A stretch of DNA of 64,000 nt. It comes from an uncultured Candidatus Melainabacteria bacterium. GTDB lineage: Bacteria > Cyanobacteriota > Vampirovibrionia > Gastranaerophilales > Gastranaerophilaceae. The stretch spans positions 1-64,000 of the forward strand of contig CAKUTH010000002.1 of the NCBI GenBank assembly GCA_934691935.1, in the 5' to 3' direction. Under the pieces are notes generated by a model, which did not search any database, was not told the DNA's origin, and saw only the letters and a list, made by a program, of their open reading frames with translations. Made by a program: the position numbers and the translations under genes. Below, one piece after another: positions 1 through 8,456 of this stretch (positions are counted from its first letter, which is position 1; every line of letters starts with the position of its first letter).

Positions 1-530
1 ACAACTTTGAGTCTTTTATAAAATGCGTTTTTGAATTCATTGGCGTATACGTAACCTTGTTTTGAATTATAAACAGTATAATCATCAAATAAAGAATTAC
101 TGCCTAAATCCTGTTTTGTCATCACAATAGCTTGGTTTACAAAAGAATAAGCCGTTTTGAACTGGGTTTCAAGGACTTTCTTACGATATTGGTGAATCAC
201 GCTAGGCAAAGTCAATGACGCCACAACACCGATGATACCAAGGGTGATGAGGACCTCTGCGAGAGTAAACGCTACGCGTTTACGTGAAAAGTGAGACGTG
301 AAACGTGAAAAGACCGTTTCATTATGAGATGCTGAAACAAGTTCAGCATGACGAATTGTTCCTTCCCTTTTCAAAGGAAGGTTAGGATGGGTTTGAGATC
401 TTTCGCTTCGCTCAAGATGACAAGTCTTACTAACTTCCTTACTTCCTAACTTACTTACGTAACCAGAGCTTAAAGCCCCCCCCCCATTAGGTTGTATCCC
501 TTGCATATCAAGGCTTTTGAGATTATTCAT
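1..530 (-). CDS. Pilin-like protein with type IV prepilin signal (partial, runs off left edge)
   Basis: Only about 176 N-terminal residues are visible. The ATG at 530-528 is chosen because GGAG sits 8 bases upstream; an in-frame ATG at 557 has no ribosome site. The mature protein starts at A|FTLAEVLITLGIIGVVAS (Phe codon at 269-267), the class III prepilin peptidase motif plus the hydrophobic helix used for membrane retention and filament packing. The presequence is about 87 residues, against the usual 6-30, and is open throughout. It crosses a run of 10 G and then several dispersed palindromic repeats read as protein (for example YVSKLGSKEVSK, CHLERSERSQ, RHAELVSASH). The prepilin motif is clear. 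The role (major pilin, minor pilin or secretion pseudopilin) cannot be told. Confidence 0.75.
   Translation of the reverse strand, partial: MNNLKSLDMQGIQPNGGGALSSGYVSKLGSKEVSKTCHLERSERSQTHPNLPLKREGTIRHAELVSASHNETVFSRFTSHFSRKRVAFTLAEVLITLGIIGVVASLTLPSVIHQYRKKVLETQFKTAYSFVNQAIVMTKQDLGSNSLFDDYTVYNSKQGYVYANEFKNAFYKRLKV
265..422. repeat. Cluster of palindromic repeat units inside the pilin presequence
   Basis: Units in order on the plus strand: GTAAACGC-tac-GCGTTTAC at 265-283, which encodes the residues around the prepilin cleavage site; a GATGCTGAA/TTCAGCAT palindrome at about 326-353; CCTTCC...GGAAGG with a TTAGGATGGG tail at 361-391; and TTTCGCTTCGCTCAAGATGACA at 398-422 (given in shortened form). 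The same unit types recur at 27.1 kb and between 54.6 and 55.4 kb, in genes and in intergenic DNA. Confidence 0.75.
476..485. repeat. Poly-G tract (10 G on minus strand) in pilin leader
   Basis: Ten consecutive C on the plus strand, read as Gly codons about 16 codons after the ATG at 530. With 10 bases the frame runs on to the FTLAE motif, so this copy is 'on'. Homologous tracts lie at 27187-27196 and 54970-54981. Confidence 0.85.
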
Positions 531-630
531 AACATTCGCTCCATGTTTACTATCCATACGTCTATTATGACACATTTATTGAAGTTTTTCAAGTCTGTTA
601 CTTAAATGCAAACATGCTCGACCAACATTT

Positions 631-1335
631 TTAAACTTCTGGTGGCAAAATATATTTTAATTTTATTTTCATATAATCATTATTTGCATCTTGAACATGC
701 TCTTTGCCTACACATTCAAATTTTGAACTCCTAGGGAAAACAATCTCGTTTGTAGCAGAATTATCTCCGACTACGGAAACTCTTGCCCCTTTAGGAATTT
801 CTATATCATATAAAATTCCTCTATTATTTGTAAGGTAACCATTTGCATAATTTATATCAGATGTTGCGTACGCATATTCTTTCATATCAATAATTTCACC
901 TTTTTTTATATCAAGTCGTTTTTTATACAACTTGTACTCTGAGAAGAAATCTGGTTTTTCTCCAATTGAGCGAAAAGCATGAATCGTTTCTGTTGTCGGC
1001 TTAAGTGTTTTAAACTCAATATCAGTCAATGTAATCATATCTCTAGGAGTAAGATTTAGGGACATGAATTCTTTATTCATATTTTGCGCACCAGCACCAG
1101 TAACAAGGTGATGATTTATTCCGTTCAAATATCCATGCAGTCTTACTGACGTTTCCCGAGAAGGTTTAAGCATACCTTCTGCTTTTATCTGTTGCCAATA
1201 TTGATGACAAAAAGTATCTTTTGGCAAAGTTTTCAACGCTGGAGAATTCGAAACCGCGCATCTGGGTTTGAATTGCGAACCCAATTTTCTTACACAAACT
1301 GACATATCTTTTATTAATGATAATTTTAAATCCAT
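631..1335 (-). CDS. Putative mono-ADP-ribosyltransferase (exoenzyme/VIP2-like fold)
   Basis: 234 residues resembling the ADP-ribosyltransferase exoenzyme family, which moves ADP-ribose from NAD to target proteins. The order of motifs fits: an N-terminal INxxL helix (residues 73-77), an Arg in HAFRSIG (Arg122), an STS-like strand AYATSD (155-160), then NEIVFPRSSKF (196-206), matching the usual EVLLPRGTKF segment with Glu197. Two positions deviate: the first Ser of STS is Ala, and the residue two before Glu197 is Thr where Glu or Gln is usual, so activity is uncertain. No signal peptide is evident. It stands alone between a pilin-like gene and slt. It could be a secreted effector or a degenerate relative. 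Confidence 0.6.
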   Translation of the reverse strand: MDLKLSLIKDMSVCVRKLGSQFKPRCAVSNSPALKTLPKDTFCHQYWQQIKAEGMLKPSRETSVRLHGYLNGINHHLVTGAGAQNMNKEFMSLNLTPRDMITLTDIEFKTLKPTTETIHAFRSIGEKPDFFSEYKLYKKRLDIKKGEIIDMKEYAYATSDINYANGYLTNNRGILYDIEIPKGARVSVVGDNSATNEIVFPRSSKFECVGKEHVQDANNDYMKIKLKYILPPEV

Positions 1336-1431
1336 GTTAACTCTAAATTTTATACCTACATATAAATAATAAGGGAAATAGAAGTTAAAAATTGCCCAAA
1401 AATTTTTAAGACTAAAATAAATCTTTACAGA

Positions 1432-3414
1432 TTAATCATTCCCTGAGTATATTCTTATGTAATTCCAATAACTTCTAAACACTTTTTTTACGTAATTTCT
1501 GGTTTCTGGGTATGGAATTTGTTCGATAAATTCATCTGTATCGTTATAGCGCATTGAAGTTTTCCAATTTTTTATAGAACCTATTCCGCCGTTATATGCA
1601 ACAATTGACGACACATCATAACCTTCAAGATTTTTCCTTAAAAATTCATAATAGTAATTTCCTAATTTTATATTCAAATATGGGTTAAATAAGGCACTTG
1701 ATGTATCCATTCCAAGCGAGAATTTTGAATTAATTTCCAAGGCTGTGGCTGGCATAATTTGCATCAAACCACTTGCCCCAACAACACTTTGTGCAAGCGG
1801 GTCAAAATAACTTTCTTCCCTAATCAAACTCAAAATCAACGGCGCATTATTGCCTGTTTCATGCGCAAATTTTTGAACTTCGTCATAATACATTACTGGA
1901 TAAACCAATCTCCAACGCAAATCATGCTTGTCTGGTTTGTTTTCAATCTTTTCCATTGCGTCACGAGCCGTAAGCATGGAGTCTGAATAATTACCTTTTT
2001 TATACAAAACCCAGCTTTTTATAAAATCATCATGCGCAAATTCATTTATTACATTATAATCTCCAAGTCCGACCAGTTTCACAATAATGTTGTTTTTCGT
2101 ATATTTATACGGGTAAACCACTTCTTTTGGATTTATATAGCTGGTAATCAAAGGTCCTTGCTGATGTTTTAACCTGAGATATGCTCTGTATGCATAGTAA
2201 CTGTCAGGATATTTGGCAATTACGTTTTTATAATAATTTGTGTATTCTTCATAATTATTTGTTTTTTCATTAATTTTGCCCATCCAGTACATAACCATTG
2301 GAGTGGAAGTTACATTTCCGAATTTATTCAAGTGGTCACGCCCAATTTTTTTGGCACTTGTTAAATCACCTGATTTTACTTTTGCAAAAAATACATTTGC
2401 TAGAGCATCGGCTGAAAATCTTCCGTTTGGATATTGCAAATAAAGTTTGCTAAAGCATGCACCATTATCGTTCTGGGTTTGACATTTTTGGCTAAGCAAA
2501 TAATCACGCCCCTTCGCGGTTGCAAAAGAGAGAAGTCTATCAATTGCTTGATTTTTTGACGCCGCATTTCTTGTATAAATATCTATAACTTCTATAACAT
2601 CATCATCCGTAACGTATTGAGTACGGTTTTGAAGTCCGTTTTCGACCATGCTTCGCATTCTTGGATAATCTTTTAAAGCATTTGAAATTTTTGCATCAAG
2701 TGCCCAATTTTCACTAATATCAGTTTTTTTCAAAAGTTCTTGAGCTTTTTCATATTGATTAAACAGGTAACAAACATTTGCCATCAACAAATAATCATCT
2801 TTTTCTATATCGTCGACAAATTCAAGCCAGTTATTCACGGCATTAAGAGCAAGTCTGCCTGACGGAGCTTTTTTCAAGTAATGTCTAAAATGATTTTGAA
2901 CATCGTTTTTTACAGACTGAGAAACTATTTTATCATTTTTGTATTTGTTTTTAAGAATTACACCTAAATAATACTCTGATGCAATTGCATAATCTGTGTC
3001 TGGTGCGTTATGGATAATATATTCAAAATATTTTTTTGCGATTTGCGGTTTATCTTTTACCAGTTTTTGACCCGCAAGGTAGCGAGCCTTGGTACTCAAT
3101 GCGTTTTTAGGATAATTATTAAACAAGATTTCATACTGTTTAATTTCGGATTTATCATCGCCTAACATCTTGGCACATTCTGCTCTATGATAAAGCGCAA
3201 CTGGTTTTAAATTTGAAAACAAAGTTACTTTTGAAAAAAGATAATATGCGTTTTGATAATTCCCTTTGTTAAAATCCTCTAAGGCGGATTTATAAATTCT
3301 ATCTGTCTTTGCAGGAGATTGATAAATTGCGCCAAAATAAAAGCTCGCAGAAAAAAGAATTCCCACAGCTACGGCTATAACTATTACTCTCTTTCTCATA
3401 TCCCATTCAATCAT
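1432..3414 (-). CDS. slt: Soluble lytic murein transglycosylase (Slt-like) with TPR region
   Basis: 660 residues. One N-terminal hydrophobic segment (about residues 9-28) anchors or exports it to the periplasm. Residues 35-500 form an alpha-helical TPR-like superhelix. The C-terminal goose-lysozyme-like domain (about 515-655) carries the catalytic Glu in IREESYFDP, then GASGLMQIMPATA and VAYNGG, the signature of family 1 lytic transglycosylases, which cut peptidoglycan to 1,6-anhydro-muropeptides. ATG 3414 is used; a Met at 3399 is an equally plausible start, since neither has a good ribosome site. It is transcribed divergently from manC. Confidence 0.92.
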   Translation of the reverse strand: MIEWDMRKRVIVIAVAVGILFSASFYFGAIYQSPAKTDRIYKSALEDFNKGNYQNAYYLFSKVTLFSNLKPVALYHRAECAKMLGDDKSEIKQYEILFNNYPKNALSTKARYLAGQKLVKDKPQIAKKYFEYIIHNAPDTDYAIASEYYLGVILKNKYKNDKIVSQSVKNDVQNHFRHYLKKAPSGRLALNAVNNWLEFVDDIEKDDYLLMANVCYLFNQYEKAQELLKKTDISENWALDAKISNALKDYPRMRSMVENGLQNRTQYVTDDDVIEVIDIYTRNAASKNQAIDRLLSFATAKGRDYLLSQKCQTQNDNGACFSKLYLQYPNGRFSADALANVFFAKVKSGDLTSAKKIGRDHLNKFGNVTSTPMVMYWMGKINEKTNNYEEYTNYYKNVIAKYPDSYYAYRAYLRLKHQQGPLITSYINPKEVVYPYKYTKNNIIVKLVGLGDYNVINEFAHDDFIKSWVLYKKGNYSDSMLTARDAMEKIENKPDKHDLRWRLVYPVMYYDEVQKFAHETGNNAPLILSLIREESYFDPLAQSVVGASGLMQIMPATALEINSKFSLGMDTSSALFNPYLNIKLGNYYYEFLRKNLEGYDVSSIVAYNGGIGSIKNWKTSMRYNDTDEFIEQIPYPETRNYVKKVFRSYWNYIRIYSGND

Positions 3415-3500
3415 TACAAATACATATTAGCAAAAATTAACATTTTTTTCAAGAAATTAATTTTTATGATATATATATAGATAATATAGGAGAGAAATTT

Positions 3501-4883
3501 ATGTATGCGATTATACTAGCGGGCGGTTCAGGAAGCAGACTATGGCCACTATCCAGAGAATTATATCCGAAACAATTGTTGAATTTGAATTCAGACAAAA
3601 GTTTGTTACAATCCACTTTTGACAGATTAAAGGATTGCGCAGACCAAATCATAAGTATTACCAACACAAAACATACGTCAAATGTCAGAATGCAACTTTC
3701 TGAATTAACTGATAAGCCTGTTGTTTTGTCAGAACCTGTTGCAAAAAACACAGCCCCAGCAATAGTTTTGGCGACTAAGTATATTATGCAAAAATCAAAT
3801 TCCGACCCTGTAATAATTGTTGTTCCATCTGATCATTTGATTGAGGATAAGGAAAAATTTTTAGCAACAGTAAAAAAAGGTGAAAAACTTGCAGAACAAG
3901 GCTACATTGTAACGTTTGGGATTGAACCAAATTATCCAGAAACAGGTTACGGATATATTAATACTGACGGAAGTCTGGGCGACGGGTTTAAAGTAAAAGA
4001 ATTTGTCGAAAAACCTAATCTTGAAACCGCAAAAAAATACTTATCTGCTGGAACATATTTTTGGAACAGCGGAATTTTTATGTTTAAGGCATCAACATTG
4101 TTTGAAGAAGCTACAAAACATGCTCCGCAAATTGCCGAAATTTCAAAAGAATTCGATTTTTCTCAAAAAGATGAAATTCCATTCGTCAATTTTGATAAAA
4201 TGCCAAGCATTTCAATAGATTACGCAATCATGGAAAAATCTGACAAAATTGCATTGGTTAAATTGATGAGCGATTGGAATGATTTGGGTTCTTGGCAATC
4301 AATATATGATGTGAGCAAAAAAGATGAGCACGGCAATGTTTTTGTAGGTCACGTTTTAGACGAAGGCTCAAAAAATTCATTTGTTTACTCATCATCAAAA
4401 CTCGTTGCAACAATAGGTCTAGAAGATACAGTTATTGTTGAAACCGAAGATGCCATTTTGGCTTGCAAAAAAGACCAAACACAAAATGTAAAACACATTT
4501 ACGAAACTTTAAAAAAACAAAATGACAACACACACCTTGTTCACAAAACAGTTTACAGACCTTGGGGATTTTATACCGTAATTGCTCAAGGCGAAGGGTT
4601 TATGACAAAAATTATTCACGTAAACCCAGGGCAGAAATTGTCCGTTCAATCACACAATTTTAGAAGTGAACATTGGGTAGTGCTTTCTGGAACTGCAAAA
4701 GTAATCCTTGAAGATAAAGATTTTATCCTATCCCCTGGACACAGTGTAGATATTCCACTCAAAGCAATTCACTCTCTACAAAATCCATACAAAGAAGATT
4801 TGGAAATCATAGAGGTTCAAAAAGGCGACCCTTTGATTGAAGAAGATATTGTTCGTTACGAAGATATGTACGGAAGGGTTTAA
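3501..4883 (+). CDS. manC: Mannose-1-phosphate guanylyltransferase / mannose-6-phosphate isomerase
   Basis: 460 residues, the length of bifunctional type II PMI-GMP enzymes. The N-terminal nucleotidyltransferase domain has LAGGSGSRLWPLSRELYPKQ and FVEKP; the C-terminal cupin domain begins near KTVYRPWGFY and has VNPGQKLSVQSHNFRSEHW. It makes GDP-mannose from mannose-1-phosphate and probably interconverts fructose-6-P and mannose-6-P, feeding surface polysaccharide synthesis. The start is supported by GGAGAG 6 bases before ATG. The rml sugar genes lie about 2-6 kb away on the other strand. A hairpin follows at 4900-4931. Confidence 0.93.
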   Translation: MYAIILAGGSGSRLWPLSRELYPKQLLNLNSDKSLLQSTFDRLKDCADQIISITNTKHTSNVRMQLSELTDKPVVLSEPVAKNTAPAIVLATKYIMQKSNSDPVIIVVPSDHLIEDKEKFLATVKKGEKLAEQGYIVTFGIEPNYPETGYGYINTDGSLGDGFKVKEFVEKPNLETAKKYLSAGTYFWNSGIFMFKASTLFEEATKHAPQIAEISKEFDFSQKDEIPFVNFDKMPSISIDYAIMEKSDKIALVKLMSDWNDLGSWQSIYDVSKKDEHGNVFVGHVLDEGSKNSFVYSSSKLVATIGLEDTVIVETEDAILACKKDQTQNVKHIYETLKKQNDNTHLVHKTVYRPWGFYTVIAQGEGFMTKIIHVNPGQKLSVQSHNFRSEHWVVLSGTAKVILEDKDFILSPGHSVDIPLKAIHSLQNPYKEDLEIIEVQKGDPLIEEDIVRYEDMYGRV

Positions 4884-4899
4884 AAATCAATTTTTAACA

Positions 4900-4934
4900 A
4901 CAAACTATCCCATTAACGTGGGATAGTTTGTTTA
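4900..4934. terminator. Hairpin between manC and a convergent gene
   Basis: A 13-base perfect inverted repeat, ACAAACTATCCCA / TGGGATAGTTTGT, with a 6-base loop, in the gap between convergent genes. The T tract is weak (TTTGTTTAT), so it may act in both directions. Confidence 0.7.
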
Positions 4935-4959
4935 TGCACTATTTTACATTTTTATATAT

Positions 4960-5700
4960 TTACAATTTTAAAAGAGATACACTATCTTCCAATTTTATTT
5001 CAAACGATGTATATTGAGGGATTTCAATTTCTCCGCCACGTTTAAAGACACATATTACAGGGGACAACAACAAATCTGCAACCTGCAAAACGGCTCCGCC
5101 TAAGTAATACAAAGGTCTTATCGGAGATTTTATAGACTCACAATGAAACTTACATGGATCTTTATAAACCTTATCTATAGTAATAGTGCCACGATTTGCT
5201 GTATCTGCAAGATTTTCCATATATATAGGGTTGCCAGTCAAAACACCTGTCATCACCATTTTTTTACCCATTCTGGAAATATAGGCAACCGTATGATAAG
5301 TTATATTTCCCACCTTCATTGTATCAATTTTAAGTTTTAAAGTGCTACTTCTTCCTACAAGTCGCGGAGGATTATTCTCTATTATTTGTCCTGTAAAAAT
5401 AACCTCTGTAGGTTGAGCACCAGGAATTAATGTTTCACTTCTTACGCTTTTAAAATTCACCACTGTACCTATTGGAGAACTGGACGACATAGGTTGCAAA
5501 GATTGTACAATAAATTTTTTGTTTTTATCAACCTTTACCGTATCCAACTCTAACGAACTCAATTCATTGTTAACCTCGTTGAATGTATTCATTACTGGGT
5601 AACTTCCATATTGCTTAATTGAGCAAATATTTTCACTTTGCACTAAATTTTGGGACAGAAAAGCACTCAATAGTCCCAATAAAACTATTTTCTTTTTCAT
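4960..5700 (-). CDS. Exported protein of unknown function
   Basis: 246 residues. A standard signal peptide (MKKK, then IVLLGLLSAFLSQNL, predicted cleavage near SENIC) sends it to the periplasm. The rest is mixed beta-rich sequence with no domain I recognise. A Cys pair in KDPCKFHCES may form a disulfide, and a hydrophobic stretch (YYLGGAVLQVADLLLSPVICV) lies near the C-terminus. It ends convergently with manC. Confidence 0.7.
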   Translation of the reverse strand: MKKKIVLLGLLSAFLSQNLVQSENICSIKQYGSYPVMNTFNEVNNELSSLELDTVKVDKNKKFIVQSLQPMSSSSPIGTVVNFKSVRSETLIPGAQPTEVIFTGQIIENNPPRLVGRSSTLKLKIDTMKVGNITYHTVAYISRMGKKMVMTGVLTGNPIYMENLADTANRGTITIDKVYKDPCKFHCESIKSPIRPLYYLGGAVLQVADLLLSPVICVFKRGGEIEIPQYTSFEIKLEDSVSLLKL

Positions 5701-5839
5701 TTTTAACCTTATTAATCTATGGGGTAATATACTTTTGTAAATTAAAAATTAACTTCTCTATAGTCATAAATATAGCACAAATACCCTTGTTTTTACAATC
5801 ATATAAAAAGTCGATGACGTTGTTCTGTAATCGTGATTT

Positions 5840-6679
5840 TCAAAATTTTTCAACCACATTTTTCAATTCTTGATAATACCCATCGTTCATCAAATCAAAA
5901 AACTGCCTTGTTACATTTGGAGCAATCGCTTCAACCCATTCTTTGTCTAAATAAATACCCTCAACAAAACGTGCAAACAACTCTGTGGGTTTTTCGTAAT
6001 ATTTTTTGTACTTGTTTATACGCGCAGAAATTCTCGATTGTTTTCTCTGATATGATTTTAACCTTATGTATGACGCAAACGCAACAGGCATATCACAAAA
6101 ATCTTTTTCTATGTTGTCTATCATATACAGCTTAACAGATTTACGCCAAAACCCGCCAGTAACAAGTTTTACTCTATCATATCTTAAAAGATACCGTGCA
6201 TCTGATTTTTTGATGTATTTGTCAAATTCTTTAAACTTTTTAGAGCGTTGAAATTTTGGGTAATATTTTTTTATAATTATTTCATGTTCTTTGATTTTTT
6301 GCTTAACTCTGTCTTTATGCTCATATAATCGTACACAAAGAGAATTTTCATCAACAAAATTAGTAACCTTCAAAAGCTCGTCTTTATACTTATCAGACCC
6401 AAACAAAACTTTCAGCGTTCCGCCAGTCTTGTTCATGTCAGGTTCAAGTTTGCTATGAATATAATGAGCAAATTCATGCAAAAGTGTCGGCACAATTTTC
6501 CCAGACGAAATGTTTTTTGAAATATCAATACGGTTTTTCAAAAAAAATCCCTGATGCCCGCGAGCTTTTGTCGTTGTATGCACCGTCAATCCCAAAGATT
6601 TGAAATATTTGATTAACTCATCTTTTTCCACAATCACTAATCTCTTAGTTGCAAATAATCCTTCAACGCCACTTGCCAT
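5840..6679 (-). CDS. Zincin-like (HExxH) protein of unknown specificity
   Basis: 279 residues. LLHEFAHYIH (about residues 66-75) is a zinc-metalloprotease HExxH signature; no clear third ligand is recognised. A later Glu in KPTELFARFVEG resembles the context seen in some immunity-protein/ImmA-like and SprT-like zincins. No signal peptide, so probably cytoplasmic. The listed ATG lies 43 bases inside rmlD; a GTG at 6637 or 6631, right at the rmlD stop, is a plausible alternative start. Last gene of the rmlC-rmlB-GT-rmlD run. Confidence 0.6.
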   Translation of the reverse strand: MASGVEGLFATKRLVIVEKDELIKYFKSLGLTVHTTTKARGHQGFFLKNRIDISKNISSGKIVPTLLHEFAHYIHSKLEPDMNKTGGTLKVLFGSDKYKDELLKVTNFVDENSLCVRLYEHKDRVKQKIKEHEIIIKKYYPKFQRSKKFKEFDKYIKKSDARYLLRYDRVKLVTGGFWRKSVKLYMIDNIEKDFCDMPVAFASYIRLKSYQRKQSRISARINKYKKYYEKPTELFARFVEGIYLDKEWVEAIAPNVTRQFFDLMNDGYYQELKNVVEKF

Positions 6680-7482
6680 TTTCTACAAATACCGCCATTA
6701 TCCATTACACTAAATTTTGGACGTTTGGCAGGTCTAGGAAACGCTTCTGTTGTACAAGGCTTTAACCCTTCCCCAAGAGCATCGCCTTGCTCTAAATGAC
6801 ATAATGCATTGTATTGTTCAAAAATTTCTTTTGCAAATCCATACCAAGTCGTAAATCCAGAACCGCAAACATGATATGTTCCATAAGGTTGAGAAAAAAG
6901 TTTAACAATACCGTTTGCAAGTTCGCAAGTCCAAGTCGGACAACCAACCTGATCATCTACGACATTAATTTCAGCTCTATCACCCAAAGATAACATTGTT
7001 TCAACAAAGTTTTTGCCATGATGACCGTACAGCCAACTCGTTCTGGCAATATAATATTTTTCACAAAGACTTCTTACAGCTTCTTCACCTTCGTATTTTG
7101 TAAGTCCATAATTGTTTAATGGGTTAGGCAAATCCTCTGTTGTATACGGTTCAACATTATCTCCATCAAAAACATAGTCAGTTGAAATATAAACAAGTAC
7201 AACTCCTAGTTTTGCACAAACCTCAGCCACATTTTCAGTACCAGTAACATTTATTAGTTCTGCGGTTTTCAAATCTTCTTCTGCTTTATCAACATTTGTA
7301 TATGCCGCACAATGAATTACAATATCTGGATTTTCAGCTGACAAAACATCTTTAACCATTTTAGGATTTGTAATATCCAGTGTATCACAATCGGTTTCTA
7401 CAACTTCATAGCCAGAATCTTCTAATATAGGGCACAAATCTTGTCCCAACATGCCTTTTGCACCTGTTACTAATACTTTCAA
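6637..7482 (-). CDS. rmlD: dTDP-4-dehydrorhamnose reductase
   Basis: 281 residues of the extended short-chain dehydrogenase fold: GAKGMLGQDL near the N-terminus binds NAD(P)H, YISTDYVFDG and the YxxxK (YGLTKYEGE) supply the active site. It reduces dTDP-4-keto-L-rhamnose to dTDP-L-rhamnose, the last step of that pathway. The start codon overlaps the preceding glycosyltransferase stop by 4 bases, so translation is probably coupled in an rmlC-rmlB-GT-rmlD operon. Confidence 0.93.
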   Translation of the reverse strand: MKVLVTGAKGMLGQDLCPILEDSGYEVVETDCDTLDITNPKMVKDVLSAENPDIVIHCAAYTNVDKAEEDLKTAELINVTGTENVAEVCAKLGVVLVYISTDYVFDGDNVEPYTTEDLPNPLNNYGLTKYEGEEAVRSLCEKYYIARTSWLYGHHGKNFVETMLSLGDRAEINVVDDQVGCPTWTCELANGIVKLFSQPYGTYHVCGSGFTTWYGFAKEIFEQYNALCHLEQGDALGEGLKPCTTEAFPRPAKRPKFSVMDNGGICRKWQVALKDYLQLRD

Positions 7483-8456
7483 TCGTTTATCTCCATTCGT
7501 TTTTTTAACTCTTTAACATATTTTTGTATCACATAATCATGCCTGTATTCAGGAATATTAATCGTCGCCTCATCCAAGACACGCTTGCGTTTTACATCTG
7601 CGCACCATTTATCAACTTTTTTCATGTACTCTGCTCTCGATTTGCAGTGATAATGGTTTATTCTAATTTTATTTGAAGTATGAGGTGAATTAAAAGGTCC
7701 TTCTACAGCTTTGAAATTTTCGTCAACCGCATCTGCAAAATTTTTATAATAGGCATAGTGCGGATTATTTATTGTAAAAACTCGTTTTGGGTTAACTATT
7801 GATTTTATATGGGTATTAATTTGAATATCAATATCCGCATGCACTCTCGTATAATTTGCAATAACCAATCCGCCATTTTCTGTCGGCGGAGTTTCAAACC
7901 CATTGGAATCAAATACTTTCCAATTAACAACAACTGCTGGATATTTTTCATAATTTTTTAAGAATTCACAAATATTTGTATTTTCAAGCGGTAAAATAAA
8001 TTCATCTAAATCAATAACCGCCATCCAACGAGTTTGATTTTTGTATTTATAAATTGCGTCGCGATACACTTTATTTTGCATTTCAAACCCTGGAACATAA
8101 TGATAACAAACAATTCCTTTATCCATATAAGGTTTTAAAATATCTTTCACATTATCTGTTGAACCGTTATCATAAATATAAAACCTTTCAACTCCAAGCA
8201 TTCTATGGTATTCAATCCACTCTTTTACATAAGGGGCTTCGTTAAACAAAATTGCGACAACTGATAAATATACTTTTTTATTTTTGTAATAAGTATCGCA
8301 AACCTTTTCACACTTAGGTAACATTTTGTATCCCAAAGACACCCCAAGAAATGAAATTATTTTTTTTAACCACAATCGTGAAACACAAAAGTTATATATA
8401 GAACTCTTTGTTTTACCTAAAAAAGTTTTTTTACCATTTTTTTCTAGGCTGAACAT
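7479..8456 (-). CDS. Glycosyltransferase (GT-A fold, GT92 / GT2_4-like)
   Basis: 325 residues. The family signature is LSVVAILFNEAPYVKEWIEY (residues 63-82), YIYDNGSTDN, then MAVIDLDEFILP with the DxD-type metal site. Such enzymes add a sugar from an NDP-sugar to a surface glycan or lipid carrier; its position between rmlB and rmlD suggests a rhamnosyltransferase, which is an inference. A weakly hydrophobic patch near residues 25-45 could associate with membrane. The start overlaps the end of rmlB by 13 bases. Confidence 0.8.
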   Translation of the reverse strand: MFSLEKNGKKTFLGKTKSSIYNFCVSRLWLKKIISFLGVSLGYKMLPKCEKVCDTYYKNKKVYLSVVAILFNEAPYVKEWIEYHRMLGVERFYIYDNGSTDNVKDILKPYMDKGIVCYHYVPGFEMQNKVYRDAIYKYKNQTRWMAVIDLDEFILPLENTNICEFLKNYEKYPAVVVNWKVFDSNGFETPPTENGGLVIANYTRVHADIDIQINTHIKSIVNPKRVFTINNPHYAYYKNFADAVDENFKAVEGPFNSPHTSNKIRINHYHCKSRAEYMKKVDKWCADVKRKRVLDEATINIPEYRHDYVIQKYVKELKKRMEIND

